A stretch of 13,010 bases of DNA from an uncultured Pseudoflavonifractor sp. (GCA_947575475.1 CANPNN010000022.1:1-13010); one strand, 5' to 3'; numbered from the stretch's first letter, positions 1 through 7,214 are shown. Notes: generated from the letters alone by a model not told the origin. Numbers and translations are program-made.

Positions 1-485
1 CCTACTTCTATACCCTCATCGACGACGCGGTGGCCCGGGTCATCCGCAGCGAGGGGGGGTTCATCTGGGCCTGTAAGAACTACGACGGGGACGTGATGAG
101 CGACATGGTCTCCACCGCCTTCGGCTCCCTGGCTATGATGACCTCCGTCCTGGTGAGCCCCGAGGGAAACTACGAGTACGAGGCCGCCCACGGCACCGTC
201 ACCCGCCACTATTATAAGTACCTGAAGGGGGAGGAGACCTCCACCAACCCCATGGCCACCCTGTTTGCCTGGACGGGAGCCCTCCGCAAACGGGGGGAGC
301 TGGACGGCCTTGCCGATCTGTGCGCCTTTGCCCACAAGCTGGAGCAGGCCTCCATCGCCGTGATCGAAAAGGGGGTCATGACCCGGGATCTGGCGGGCCT
401 TTGGGAGGGGGCCGCCCCCGCCCGGCCTGTGACCAGCAAGGAGTTTCTGAAAGCCATCCGGGCAGAGCTGGCGTCCGCTCTCTGA
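1..485 (+). CDS. icd: NADP-dependent isocitrate dehydrogenase, C-terminal part (partial)
   Basis: The reading frame is open from base 3 to a TGA at 483-485, giving 160 visible C-terminal residues; the start lies off the left edge. The enzyme oxidatively decarboxylates isocitrate to 2-oxoglutarate with NADP+ in the cytoplasm, supplying carbon for glutamate and reducing power. Seen in the sequence: LIDD near the left edge, then [19 protein letters not shown], which carries the metal/substrate-binding aspartates, then [10 protein letters not shown] and GEETSTNP with FAWTGAL. These match the homodimeric 'eukaryotic-type' NADP-IDH subfamily (human IDH1-like), which also occurs in many Clostridia, rather than the E. 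coli Icd subfamily. The C-terminal tail is the usual length. The gene is followed by a hairpin and then a separate promoter for trkA, so it probably ends its own transcript. Identity is confident; cofactor preference is inferred from subfamily. Confidence 0.95.
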   Translation, partial: YFYTLIDDAVARVIRSEGGFIWACKNYDGDVMSDMVSTAFGSLAMMTSVLVSPEGNYEYEAAHGTVTRHYYKYLKGEETSTNPMATLFAWTGALRKRGELDGLADLCAFAHKLEQASIAVIEKGVMTRDLAGLWEGAAPARPVTSKEFLKAIRAELASAL

Positions 486-559
486 TCCATCCGGGCCTGC
501 CTTTGGCGGAGGCTTGCCGTCCGCCGGGGCAAAGCGGGAAACAAAAGGAGATAATAACG

Positions 560-605
560 AAGCGTACCCCCACGGAGCCATAGGGCAGGCCGTGGGGGTA
601 CGCTT
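560..605 (+). terminator. Perfect 16-bp inverted repeat after icd, probable terminator
   Basis: The arms 560-575 (AAGCGTACCCCCACGG) and 590-605 (CCGTGGGGGTACGCTT) are exact reverse complements around a 14-nt loop. The structure sits between the icd stop and the trkA promoter, where a terminator is expected. The 3' tail has only TTT before GCC, so it lacks a good U-tract. It may terminate weakly or act mainly as a transcript-stabilising hairpin. A second, weaker hairpin (501-534, GGCGGA pairing with TCCGCC) lies just upstream. Confidence 0.5.
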
Positions 606-628
606 TGCCGTCACCCCGCGATCCCCCC

Positions 629-656
629 TTGCAAGAAAAAAGAATCGTGTTATAAT
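629..656 (+). promoter_or_regulatory. Sigma-A type promoter for trkA-trkH with extended -10
   Basis: The -35 box TTGCAA (629-634) and the consensus -10 box TATAAT (651-656) are separated by 16 bp. A TG one base before the -10 box (648-649) makes it an extended -10. Transcription should begin near 662-664, leaving a 5' leader of about 70 nt. That leader holds a small hairpin (680-697, ATGGGC/GCCCAT) and the ribosome binding site AAAGGAAGG before the ATG. No c-di-AMP riboswitch could be recognised; the leader looks too short for one. Confidence 0.75.
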
Positions 657-732
657 ATATCCTGGTTTTATATGGATATATGGGCATATCAGCCCATCAA
701 ACTATCACTTCCCGACGAAAAGGAAGGGTCAT

Positions 733-2097
733 ATGAATATCATCATTGTAGGCGACGGCAAGGTGGGCGCCGCCCTGGCCACTCAGCTGTCCTCCGAGGG
801 CCATGACGTGACCATCATCGACTCCAACCCCCAGGCCCTCAGTGAGAGCGCCGAGCGCCTGGACGTGATGGCGGTCACCGGCAACGGGGCCTCCATGGCC
901 ACCCTCCGGGAGGCGGGGGTGGAGAAGGCCGACCTGCTTATCGCCGCCACCAGCCGGGACGAGCTGAACCTGCTTACCTGCCTCACCGCCAAAAAGCTGG
1001 GGGCCAGGGGTACCATCGCCCGGGTCCGGAACCCGGAGTACTCCGACCAGCTGGTGGCCATGCAGGACGAGCTGGGCCTTTCCATGACGGTGAACCCGGA
1101 GCTGGCCGCCGCCCAGGAGGCCTACCAGCTGCTCCAGTTTCCCTCCTTCCTCAAGCGGGACACCTTTGCCAAGGGCCGGGTGGAGATCGTCTCCATCCCT
1201 GTGGGCAAGGGCTCTCAGCTTATCGGGATCCCCCTTTTTAAGCTCTATGAGATCGCCGGGGTCAACGTGCTGGTCTGCGCCGTCCAGCGGGAGGACGGGG
1301 TACATATCCCCTCGGGCGGCTTCACCCTTCAGGAGGGGGACACCATCTTCGTCACCGCCGGCATCCAGGACCTGGCCCGTCTGGTGAAGAATCTGGGCAT
1401 GGTGGAGAAGCGGATCCGCAGCCTGTTCATCATCGGCGGCTCCCGGATCGCCTTCTATCTGGCCAAGCGGTGCCTGGACAGCGGTATGAACGTGAAGATC
1501 GTCGAGCGGGAGCATAAACGCTGTGTGGAGCTGGCCGAGCTTTTGCCCAAGGCCACCATCATCGAAGCGGACGGTTCCCGGGAGGATATTCTGGCCGCCG
1601 AGGGGGTCAAGAGTTATGACGCTGTGATCACCCTCACCGGGATGGACGAGGAGAACCTGGTCCTGTCCATGCTGGCCAGTCACCTGGGGGTGGGCAAGGT
1701 CATCACCAAGATCAACCGCCTGGAGTATGCCGGGGTGTTCCGGAAGGTGGGGATCGGTTCCATCATCAGCCCCAAGGGCCTGTGCTGTGCCCACATCCTG
1801 CGCTATGTCCGGGCCATGTCCACCGCCAGCGGCATCGAGAGCGTCATCACCCTCCACTCCATCGTGGACGGCCAGGTGGAGGCCCTGGAATTCCAGGCCG
1901 GCCCCGACGCCCGCCACCAGGGCCAGGCCCTGAAGGACATCCCCCTGAAGAAGGGGATCCTGATCTCCTGCATCACCCACAAGGGTCATACCATCATTCC
2001 CAAGGGCGACAGCAGCTTTACCGCCGGGGATACGGTGATCGTGGTCACCGCAGGCGGCGCTCCCATCAGCGACCTGGACGATATCTTTGCCGACTGA
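733..2097 (+). CDS. trkA: Trk system potassium uptake regulatory subunit TrkA
   Basis: This 454-residue cytoplasmic protein is the gating ring that binds nucleotide and controls the TrkH potassium channel. It shows the full two-repeat TrkA layout: RCK-N1 (about 1-125), RCK-C1 (about 135-220), RCK-N2 (about 230-345) and RCK-C2 (about 365-454). The first Rossmann motif is intact (GDGKVG at 7-12, with Asp30 at the end of strand 2), consistent with NAD(H) binding. The second is degenerate (GGSRIA at 235-240, with Glu258), as is usual for TrkA second halves. Length is close to E. coli TrkA (458). The ATG at 733 was chosen because it directly begins the beta strand MNIIIVG, is preceded by AAAGGAAGG, and lies downstream of the promoter; the same frame is open further upstream but those starts precede the transcription start. 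trkH follows after 52 nt. Confidence 0.96.
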   Translation: MNIIIVGDGKVGAALATQLSSEGHDVTIIDSNPQALSESAERLDVMAVTGNGASMATLREAGVEKADLLIAATSRDELNLLTCLTAKKLGARGTIARVRNPEYSDQLVAMQDELGLSMTVNPELAAAQEAYQLLQFPSFLKRDTFAKGRVEIVSIPVGKGSQLIGIPLFKLYEIAGVNVLVCAVQREDGVHIPSGGFTLQEGDTIFVTAGIQDLARLVKNLGMVEKRIRSLFIIGGSRIAFYLAKRCLDSGMNVKIVEREHKRCVELAELLPKATIIEADGSREDILAAEGVKSYDAVITLTGMDEENLVLSMLASHLGVGKVITKINRLEYAGVFRKVGIGSIISPKGLCCAHILRYVRAMSTASGIESVITLHSIVDGQVEALEFQAGPDARHQGQALKDIPLKKGILISCITHKGHTIIPKGDSSFTAGDTVIVVTAGGAPISDLDDIFAD

Positions 2098-2149
2098 TCC
2101 CGCCGCTGTGAGAAGGTCTTAACTCCCATTCCCGTGAGGAAGTGTGTCA

Positions 2150-3604
2150 ATGAACCGTAAAATGATAGGCAAGATCATGGGCTTCCTGCTTTTGCTGGAG
2201 TGCCTTTTCTTCCTCCCCCCGGCCCTGATCTCGGCCTGGGATGGGGAGAGGGCGGCCCTGGCGGCCCTGTTCACCGCCATGGCTGTCTCCGCCGGGGCGG
2301 GAGCCATCCTGTGGCTGTTGTGCCGCAACGCGGAGGGACGCTTTTACGCCCGGGAGGGGTTCCTCATTGTGGGCCTGGGCTGGATCCTTCTCTCGGCTGT
2401 GGGAGCCCTTCCTTTCTGGCTGTCCAGGGAGATCCCCCGCTATGTGGACGCCCTGTTTGAGGTCATCTCCGGCTTCACCACCACAGGGGCCTCCATCCTC
2501 ACCAATGTGGAGGGGATGAGCCGGGGCCTGCTGTTCTGGCGCAGCTTTACCCATTGGCTGGGAGGAATGGGGATCCTGGTGTTTCTGCTGGCGGTGGTGC
2601 CCATGGGGGAGGGGGGATACAGCGTCCACCTCCTTAGGGCGGAAAGCCCCGGTCCCAGTGTGAGTAAGCTGGTGCCCAAGCTGCGGCAGACCGCGGCCAT
2701 CCTCTACCTCATCTATATCGCCCTTACCGTCCTGTGCGTGCTGTTTCTTCTGATGGGGGGGATGCCCCTTTTTGACAGCCTCTGTACCGCCTTCGGCACT
2801 GCGGGTACCGGCGGCTTTGGGATCAAAAATAACTCTATAGCGGGGTATTCTCCCTACTTGCAGAGCGTTTGTACCGTGTTCATGGCCCTGTTTGGGGTGA
2901 ATTTCAGTATCTACTTCATGCTTCTTCTGGGCCGGATCCGGCAGGCCTTTCTTAATGAGGAGCTGCTGGTGTATCTGGGGATCATGGGGGGCGCCATCGT
3001 CCTCATTACCGGAAACATCCTGTCCCATTACGGGGGCGATCTCCGCAAAGCCCTTCACGAGGCAGCCTTCGCCGTGTCCAGTATCATGACCACCACCGGC
3101 TTTGCCACCGAGGACTTCAACCTCTGGCCGCAGCTCTCCCGGAGTGTTCTTGTGGTCCTCATGGTGGTGGGAGCCTGCGCGGGCAGCACCGGGGGCGGCA
3201 TCAAGTGCGCCAGGCTTCTGCTGTTGTGGAAGTCCCTGACTGCCCGGATCCGCCGGATGCTCCACCCCCGCAGTGTGACCCTGATCCGGGTGGACGGAGC
3301 CACCGTCAATGACGAGACCATCCAGGGCGTCAATACGTATATGGCGGCCTACTGCGCCATCGCCGTGGTGTCCTTTCTCGTTCTGGCTCTGGATGATCTG
3401 TCCCTGGAGACCAATCTGACGGCGGTGCTGGCCTGTCTGAACAATATTGGCCCCGGGCTGGATCTGGTGGGTCCCGCCAGCAACTACGCCCACTTCTCCG
3501 ACCTGTCCAAGACCGTTCTCATGCTGAATATGCTCCTGGGCCGGCTGGAGATATTCCCCCTGCTTATCATGCTCAGCCCCAGAGCCTGGAAACGGGCGGC
3601 ATAA
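2150..3604 (+). CDS. trkH: Trk system potassium uptake channel subunit TrkH
   Basis: This 484-residue integral membrane protein is the ion-conducting subunit of Trk, taking up K+ across the cytoplasmic membrane with TrkA as its regulatory ring. All four pore-loop filter segments of the SKT superfamily are visible: GFTTTGAS (108-115), GTAGTGGFG (216-224), MTTTGF (313-318) and NNIGPG (431-436). A conserved GSTGGGIK stretch follows the third loop, and hydrophobic helices run throughout. Length matches the family (about 480). The ATG at 2150 is preferred: GAGGA at 2136-2140 is 9 nt upstream, whereas the in-frame GTG at 2144 would leave only 3 nt. It lies 52 nt after trkA with no promoter or terminator between, so the two are co-transcribed. 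The pore signature and the two-RCK partner favour TrkH over the closely related KtrB. Confidence 0.96.
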   Translation: MNRKMIGKIMGFLLLLECLFFLPPALISAWDGERAALAALFTAMAVSAGAGAILWLLCRNAEGRFYAREGFLIVGLGWILLSAVGALPFWLSREIPRYVDALFEVISGFTTTGASILTNVEGMSRGLLFWRSFTHWLGGMGILVFLLAVVPMGEGGYSVHLLRAESPGPSVSKLVPKLRQTAAILYLIYIALTVLCVLFLLMGGMPLFDSLCTAFGTAGTGGFGIKNNSIAGYSPYLQSVCTVFMALFGVNFSIYFMLLLGRIRQAFLNEELLVYLGIMGGAIVLITGNILSHYGGDLRKALHEAAFAVSSIMTTTGFATEDFNLWPQLSRSVLVVLMVVGACAGSTGGGIKCARLLLLWKSLTARIRRMLHPRSVTLIRVDGATVNDETIQGVNTYMAAYCAIAVVSFLVLALDDLSLETNLTAVLACLNNIGPGLDLVGPASNYAHFSDLSKTVLMLNMLLGRLEIFPLLIMLSPRAWKRAA

Positions 3605-3611
3605 AAGGGAA

Positions 3612-3647
3612 AAAGGGAGATTGTATCACGTGATACGATCTCCCTTT
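3612..3647. terminator. 36-nt near-perfect palindrome after trkH: terminator and/or operator
   Basis: Arms 3612-3629 and 3630-3647 are reverse complements over 18 bp apart from one T/G pair at 3622/3637, with no spacer at the centre. The core is GTATCACGTGATAC and the outer parts are AAAGGGAGAT and ATCTCCCTTT. It begins 8 bases after the trkH stop. As RNA it would form a long stable hairpin with a TTT end, compatible with a terminator. The lack of a loop and the symmetric core also fit a DNA-binding site for a dimeric regulator controlling the rubrerythrin gene just downstream. The sequence cannot decide between these. Confidence 0.6.
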
Positions 3648-3666
3648 CCATATGGCGCAAAACCGG

Positions 3667-3704
3667 TGTATAAACGGGCAAAAAATGGTTACAATTTGGT
3701 TACA
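3667..3704 (+). promoter_or_regulatory. Upstream control region of the rubrerythrin gene with an 8-bp direct repeat
   Basis: TGGTTACA occurs at 3686-3693 and again at 3697-3704, 11 bp apart (one helical turn), just upstream of the ribosome binding site. Candidate -10 elements are TATAAA (3669-3674) and TACAAT (3690-3695), but neither has a convincing -35 box, so the exact promoter is uncertain. The helical phasing of the repeat suggests a regulator binding one face of the DNA. I saw no PerR-box consensus here. Confidence 0.4.
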
Positions 3705-3723
3705 CTCAAAAGGGGGTATGACC

Positions 3724-4332
3724 ATGTCCGTTTCCTTTGCCGAAAGCCAGACCAAGATCAATCTTCTCCGCGCCTTCGCCGGAGAGAGCCAGGCCCGGAA
3801 CCGCTACACCTTCTCCGCCGGGTTTGCCAAAAAGCAGGGCCTGCCCTGCATTGAAATGGTGTTCCTGTTCACCGCCAACCAGGAGCGGGCCCACGCCAAG
3901 GCCTTCTACGACTACCTGGAAAAGTGCTCCGGGGAGAATATCCCCATCGACGGGACCTACCCCATCGACCTCTACACCACGGTGGCCGAGCACCTCCGGG
4001 CGGCAGAGCACAACGAGATGCAGGAGTATGAGCACGACTACACCCAGTTTGCCCACATTGCCAAGGAGGAGGGCTTCCCGGAGATCTCCCACCTCTTCTC
4101 CCAGATCGCCCGGATCGAAAAGGTCCATGGGGAGCGGTTCGGAGAGTTCGCCCAGCTGGTAGAGAGCGGCAAGCTCTTCATCAGCGATGTGGAGTGTGAG
4201 TGGATGTGCCTCAACTGCGGCTATATCGTCACCGCCACCCGGCCTCCCGAGAAGTGCCCGGTGTGCAGGCACGAGCAGGGCTATTTCGTAAGGCTGGAGA
4301 TGGTGCCCTGGCAGATGAAAAAGGAAAAATAA
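3724..4332 (+). CDS. rbr: Rubrerythrin
   Basis: This 202-residue cytoplasmic non-haem iron protein reduces hydrogen peroxide to water using electrons from rubredoxin/NADH, protecting anaerobes from oxygen exposure. The N-terminal ferritin-like four-helix domain carries di-iron ligands in AGESQARNRY (Glu21), NQERAH (Glu54, His57), AEHNEMQEY and ARIEKVHGERF. The C-terminal rubredoxin-like domain has the FeCys4 pairs CLNC (Cys162, Cys165) and CPVC (Cys178, Cys181). Length and domain order fit classical rubrerythrin rather than reverse rubrerythrin, which has the rubredoxin domain first. The ATG at 3724 is chosen because AGGGGG (3711-3716) lies 7 nt upstream; the ATG at 3718 is almost touching that site and would add only two residues. 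It is monocistronic, flanked by the palindrome upstream and a strong terminator downstream. Confidence 0.95.
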   Translation: MSVSFAESQTKINLLRAFAGESQARNRYTFSAGFAKKQGLPCIEMVFLFTANQERAHAKAFYDYLEKCSGENIPIDGTYPIDLYTTVAEHLRAAEHNEMQEYEHDYTQFAHIAKEEGFPEISHLFSQIARIEKVHGERFGEFAQLVESGKLFISDVECEWMCLNCGYIVTATRPPEKCPVCRHEQGYFVRLEMVPWQMKKEK

Positions 4333-4338
4333 AAACAA

Positions 4339-4374
4339 AGTCACGCTGTATTTCTTACAGCGTGACTCTTTTTT
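4339..4374. terminator. Bidirectional Rho-independent terminator between rubrerythrin and miaA
   Basis: The perfect 12-bp stem AGTCACGCTGTA (4339-4350) / TACAGCGTGACT (4356-4367) closes a 5-nt loop and is followed by CTTTTTT on the plus strand. On the minus strand the same stem is followed by TTTGTTTTT. It sits 7 nt past the rubrerythrin stop and about 50 nt past the end of convergent miaA, so it serves both. Confidence 0.92.
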
Positions 4375-4424
4375 GAGATGGAAACAGAGGGTGTGAGGGA
4401 TAACAGGGCAAGTAAGGCAGGGAT

Positions 4425-5324
4425 TCAGGGGAGGAAGGAGGCGATCAGGGCGGCGGCCTCCGATACCGGGTCGTGCTCCATGTCCAGCCAGTGGACGTTC
4501 TTGTCCTTTTTGAACCAGCTTACCTGGCGTTTGGCAAAGCGCTTGATGGCCCGGCCCAGCTCCTCGATGAGGTCACCCTCGGTGGGGATGGCCCCGGTGA
4601 GGTAGTGGAGGATATAGCGGTATTCCAGGCCAAGGCCCTCCAGAAATTCGTCGCTGACGCCATTTTTCCGGAGGTTGGCTACCTCCTCTATCATACCCGC
4701 GTCCAAACGGGCCAGGAGACGCCGGTCGATGCGCTGGCAGACCGTCTCCCGGGGGTAGCTTACGCCCAGGGTGAGGACATCGTAGCGGGGGTCCCGCTCC
4801 GCCTCGGCGTGGGGGTCCTCACCGTTCTGGCGCTTTTCTATGAGCCGCACCAGCCGGGGGCGGTTGTTGTAGCAGTCCTCGTCCAGCTCCACCCCCGCGG
4901 CGGTGAGGCGGTCCCGGAGGGCCTGGGTGGGCAGGGCCTCCAGCTCGGAGCGCAGGGCGGGGTCGGGAGGGGCCTCATGGAACACATAGCCCTCCGCCAC
5001 GGAGCGGACATAGAGCCCCGTACCGCCCACCAGGAAGGGGAGCTTTCCCCGGCTCAGGATACCGTCAATGGCCTCGTAGGCCATGGGCTGGAACCGGGCC
5101 ACGGAATACTGCTCCCCGGGGTCGGCCACATCCAGAAGGTGATGGGGGACCCCCTCCATCTCCTGGGGGGTGATCTTGCCGGTGCCCAGGTCCAGGCCCC
5201 GGTAGACCTGCCGGGAGTCGGCGGAGACGATCTCTCCGCCGTATTTTTTTGCCAGAGCCACACCCAGCCCGCTTTTGCCGCAGGCGGTGGGACCCAGGAT
5301 GACGACGAGTTTGGGCAGGGACAT
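4425..5324 (-). CDS. miaA: tRNA dimethylallyltransferase MiaA
   Basis: This 299-residue cytoplasmic enzyme transfers the dimethylallyl group from DMAPP to N6 of adenosine 37 in tRNAs reading UNN codons, the first step towards (ms2)i6A. Seen: the P-loop GPTACGKS (11-18), the DSRQVYRGLDLGTGK segment, VGGTGLYVRSV, and the C-terminal FAKRQVSWFKKD tRNA/substrate-binding region. Length matches the family (about 300). Where many MiaA proteins have an IGYKE-like motif, this one reads GLGLEYRYI, a variant I recall from other lineages, so it is probably not a defect. The ATG at 5324 has AAAGGAGG (5332-5339 on the complement) 7 nt upstream. It is transcribed leftwards downstream of the SLH protease but has its own likely promoter, and it converges on rubrerythrin. 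Confidence 0.96.
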   Translation of the reverse strand: MSLPKLVVILGPTACGKSGLGVALAKKYGGEIVSADSRQVYRGLDLGTGKITPQEMEGVPHHLLDVADPGEQYSVARFQPMAYEAIDGILSRGKLPFLVGGTGLYVRSVAEGYVFHEAPPDPALRSELEALPTQALRDRLTAAGVELDEDCYNNRPRLVRLIEKRQNGEDPHAEAERDPRYDVLTLGVSYPRETVCQRIDRRLLARLDAGMIEEVANLRKNGVSDEFLEGLGLEYRYILHYLTGAIPTEGDLIEELGRAIKRFAKRQVSWFKKDKNVHWLDMEHDPVSEAAALIASFLP

Positions 5325-5360
5325 GGAACGGCCTCCTTTTTGCTTGTTTGAAGCAGCTCC

Positions 5361-5389
5361 ATTGTAACAGAAAATCCGCCGGAGGGCAA
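5361..5389 (-). promoter_or_regulatory. Probable miaA promoter overlapping the upstream terminator
   Basis: On the minus strand, TTGCCC (complement of 5384-5389) lies 17 bp before TACAAT (complement of 5361-5366), and a TG one base before the -10 box makes it extended. Transcription would begin near 5354, about 30 nt before the miaA ATG. The -35 box lies in the loop of the hairpin that ends the protease gene. Confidence 0.55.
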
Positions 5390-5404
5390 GACGCGCCCCG
5401 GCGG
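5376..5404 (-). terminator. Terminator hairpin after the SLH protease gene
   Basis: Read on the minus strand, CCGCCGG (5404-5398) pairs with CCGGCGG (5382-5376), with an additional inner GGC/GCC pairing, followed by ATTTTC. It lies 7 nt past the protease stop. The U-tract is short, so some read-through into miaA is likely. Confidence 0.6.
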
Positions 5405-5411
5405 GTGTTTC

Positions 5412-7052
5412 TCAGATGAGGCCGGACAGGAGAGCCGCCCCCTGGGCCTGGGTGAGGGGGGAGGAGGGGACAAGCCCTTGGGGGATGAGGCCCTGCTCCG
5501 CCAGCCAGCCCATGGCTTGGGCCGCCCAAGGGGCGGAGGCCCCGTGGGGAGCGGCGGCGGGGGAGCCAGCCCGGCGGTAGAGCATCACTGCCGCCTCCTG
5601 AAGGGTGACGGGGCGGGTGGGGGAAAAGGCGGCGTTTTCATCTCCCAGGACCACGCCCTTTTCAGCGCACCAAGCGATGGCGGAGAGGGAGGGGGAGAGG
5701 GGGAAGACATCCTCAAAGGGGCATTCCCCGGCCTCCGGCTCCCCGGAGGCGGTCCACAGGAGCCGGGCCAGGCCGCCGCGGGTCAGGGGGGCGTCGGGAT
5801 CGGCGGGGAGGTCATAGGGGGCCTCCCGGGCCAGGATGGTCTCCACCAAGGTATCCCGGCCTGCCAGGGCGTCGGAGAGGGTCTGCTGAACGGGAAGGTC
5901 CGGCTCCAGACTTTCGACGCCCAGGCCCAGCCCGGTCTCAAAAAGGGTCTCAAGGTCAATGAACTTGGTGGAGCAGTTCACCCGGATACCGGAATTGGGC
6001 AGGGAGAAGGAACGGGTGGAGCCGTAGTGGTCGGCGCTGCCGCTGGTGGGGGAGCCTGCCAGAACGGCTCCCAGCTCCCGGAGCTCCACGGCGTTGATGA
6101 TGGCGGAGGAGAAGGTGGCCTCCCCGATCAGGCAATAGACCGTTTTACCGCTCCGGACCAGGTCCCCGGCCCATACCAGGATGGGATAGAGGACTCCGTC
6201 GGAGCCGCCGCCGTTGTAGCGCAGGTCGATGAGAAGGGTGTCATAGCCGCCCGCAGTCCAGTCTGCCGCAACTTGGGCGGCAAAAGTCTCCATAGGATCG
6301 TCCGGGTCCTCCCGGCAGGTGTTGTACTGGATATAGTAGACCTTCTCACTCAGAGGCTGGGAGAAATAGGCGGTCTTGCGCCGCTGGGCGGTGGGGGAGG
6401 CGGGGAGGTCCAGCAGGGCCATGTCGTCCGGTTCCAAAGCGGCGTATTCCTCGGGGGACAGCGGAGACAGAGACAGCGTCTCGCCGCCTGTCATGGTAAG
6501 GATGAGGGGGCTGTCTTCCTCCGCCAGACCCACATAGTGGAGCACCGCTTGGGACATGAGGAGCTGGGGGGTCTGCCGGCGGAGCTTCACCGGGTTGTCG
6601 GCGCTGACGAGGACGGACAGGCGGGAGACCACCTCCTCCATGGCCACGCCGTTCAGGGCGGCGACGGTGCGGCCCACAAGGGTCTCGTTCCCCGCCGGGG
6701 CGGCCAGGAGGACCCAGGAGCCGTCATACCAGCCCAGCTCAAAGAGGTAGAGGGGAGAGGAGGAGAGGACGGGGGAGAGGTTGGTGGTGGTGTGGGAGTC
6801 TCCCAGCAGGGCGACGAGACTTTGAAGGTCCAGGGCAAATTCCTGGTCGGTGGCGGTGGGGATGCGGGCCTCGATCTCCGCCTTTTTGGCGGTGAAGGCG
6901 GCCTTGTCCACCAAGGCGTCAAAGCCGGGGTGGATATCCTGAAGGGAGGCGCAGAGGAAGTCTAGGTCCTCCCGGCGGGGGTCGGTCCCGGCGGCTAGGG
7001 CCGGGGTCAGAAGGAGGGAGAGGGAGAGGAGACAGGCGGCAAAACGCTTCAT
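5412..7052 (-). CDS. Secreted S41-family peptidase homologue with C-terminal SLH repeats
   Basis: The 546-residue product begins with a clear Sec signal peptide (KR, hydrophobic 5-20, likely cut after PALA near residue 20). The middle is an S41 (C-terminal-processing/tricorn-like) peptidase domain: GDSHT (84-88) provides a candidate catalytic His87 next to Ser86, IDLRYNGGG (275-283) is the signature beta-strand/glycine loop, and GEATFSSA (310-317) provides the candidate nucleophile Ser315. The GxPTxG and LPNSGIRV segments (333-358) are also typical. I saw no clear PDZ domain. From about 421 to the end are SLH-type repeats, the best at 446-495 (FEDV... IAWCAEKGVV... FSPTRPVTLQEAAVMLYRRAG), with a degenerate one before and after. 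These should anchor the protein non-covalently to cell wall polysaccharide. AAAGGAG (7061-7067) precedes the ATG. Substrate unknown. It is divergent from the O-acetylation pair. Confidence 0.88.
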   Translation of the reverse strand: MKRFAACLLSLSLLLTPALAAGTDPRREDLDFLCASLQDIHPGFDALVDKAAFTAKKAEIEARIPTATDQEFALDLQSLVALLGDSHTTTNLSPVLSSSPLYLFELGWYDGSWVLLAAPAGNETLVGRTVAALNGVAMEEVVSRLSVLVSADNPVKLRRQTPQLLMSQAVLHYVGLAEEDSPLILTMTGGETLSLSPLSPEEYAALEPDDMALLDLPASPTAQRRKTAYFSQPLSEKVYYIQYNTCREDPDDPMETFAAQVAADWTAGGYDTLLIDLRYNGGGSDGVLYPILVWAGDLVRSGKTVYCLIGEATFSSAIINAVELRELGAVLAGSPTSGSADHYGSTRSFSLPNSGIRVNCSTKFIDLETLFETGLGLGVESLEPDLPVQQTLSDALAGRDTLVETILAREAPYDLPADPDAPLTRGGLARLLWTASGEPEAGECPFEDVFPLSPSLSAIAWCAEKGVVLGDENAAFSPTRPVTLQEAAVMLYRRAGSPAAAPHGASAPWAAQAMGWLAEQGLIPQGLVPSSPLTQAQGAALLSGLI

Positions 7053-7162
7053 GGAAACAACTCCTTTTGTGGTTTTCCATATTTTATCAGGCGAGATGGG
7101 GAAGGAGGTAAAGATTCTATAAAGAATTTCTTAAAAGGGAGAAAAAGGCGGCGTGTCAAGGT

Positions 7163-7191
7163 TTGACAGTCCGTCGTTTTTTCGGTAGAAT
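7163..7191 (+). promoter_or_regulatory. Consensus promoter of the MBOAT-SGNH operon
   Basis: A perfect TTGACA (7163-7168), a 17-bp spacer and TAGAAT (7186-7191) make a strong sigma-A promoter; transcription should start near 7198. The 30-nt leader carries the GGGAGG ribosome binding site. Because the promoter occupies bases that are in frame with the following gene, it excludes the earlier in-frame TTG at 7163 as a translation start. Confidence 0.85.
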
Positions 7192-7214
7192 AGGGGAGAT
7201 ATTTGATCAGAGAA

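Noticed and set aside
514..732. In-frame upstream extension of trkA
   Set aside because: It would run through the hairpin and the promoter, upstream of the expected transcription start, and adds residues not found in TrkA.
697..1989. Long open frame on the minus strand opposite trkA
   Set aside because: It is a mirror of a GC-rich coding gene; the translation is low-complexity Gly/Asp/His/Leu-rich with no family features, and the plus-strand frame is unmistakable TrkA.
2147..3493. Long open frame on the minus strand opposite trkH
   Set aside because: Gly/His/Gln/Pro-rich shadow of the membrane protein gene, with no ribosome binding site or recognisable domain.
3652..3723. Upstream ATG at 3652 in frame with rubrerythrin
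   Set aside because: No ribosome binding site precedes it, it lies directly after the palindrome in the control region, and the extra residues are not part of rubrerythrin.
4473..5351. 292-codon open frame on the plus strand opposite miaA
   Set aside because: Antisense shadow; miaA on the other strand has a complete P-loop and full family length.
5478..6965. 495-codon open frame on the plus strand opposite the SLH protease
   Set aside because: Extremely Gly/Val/Gln-rich translation of the complementary strand; the minus-strand frame has a signal peptide, S41 motifs and SLH repeats.
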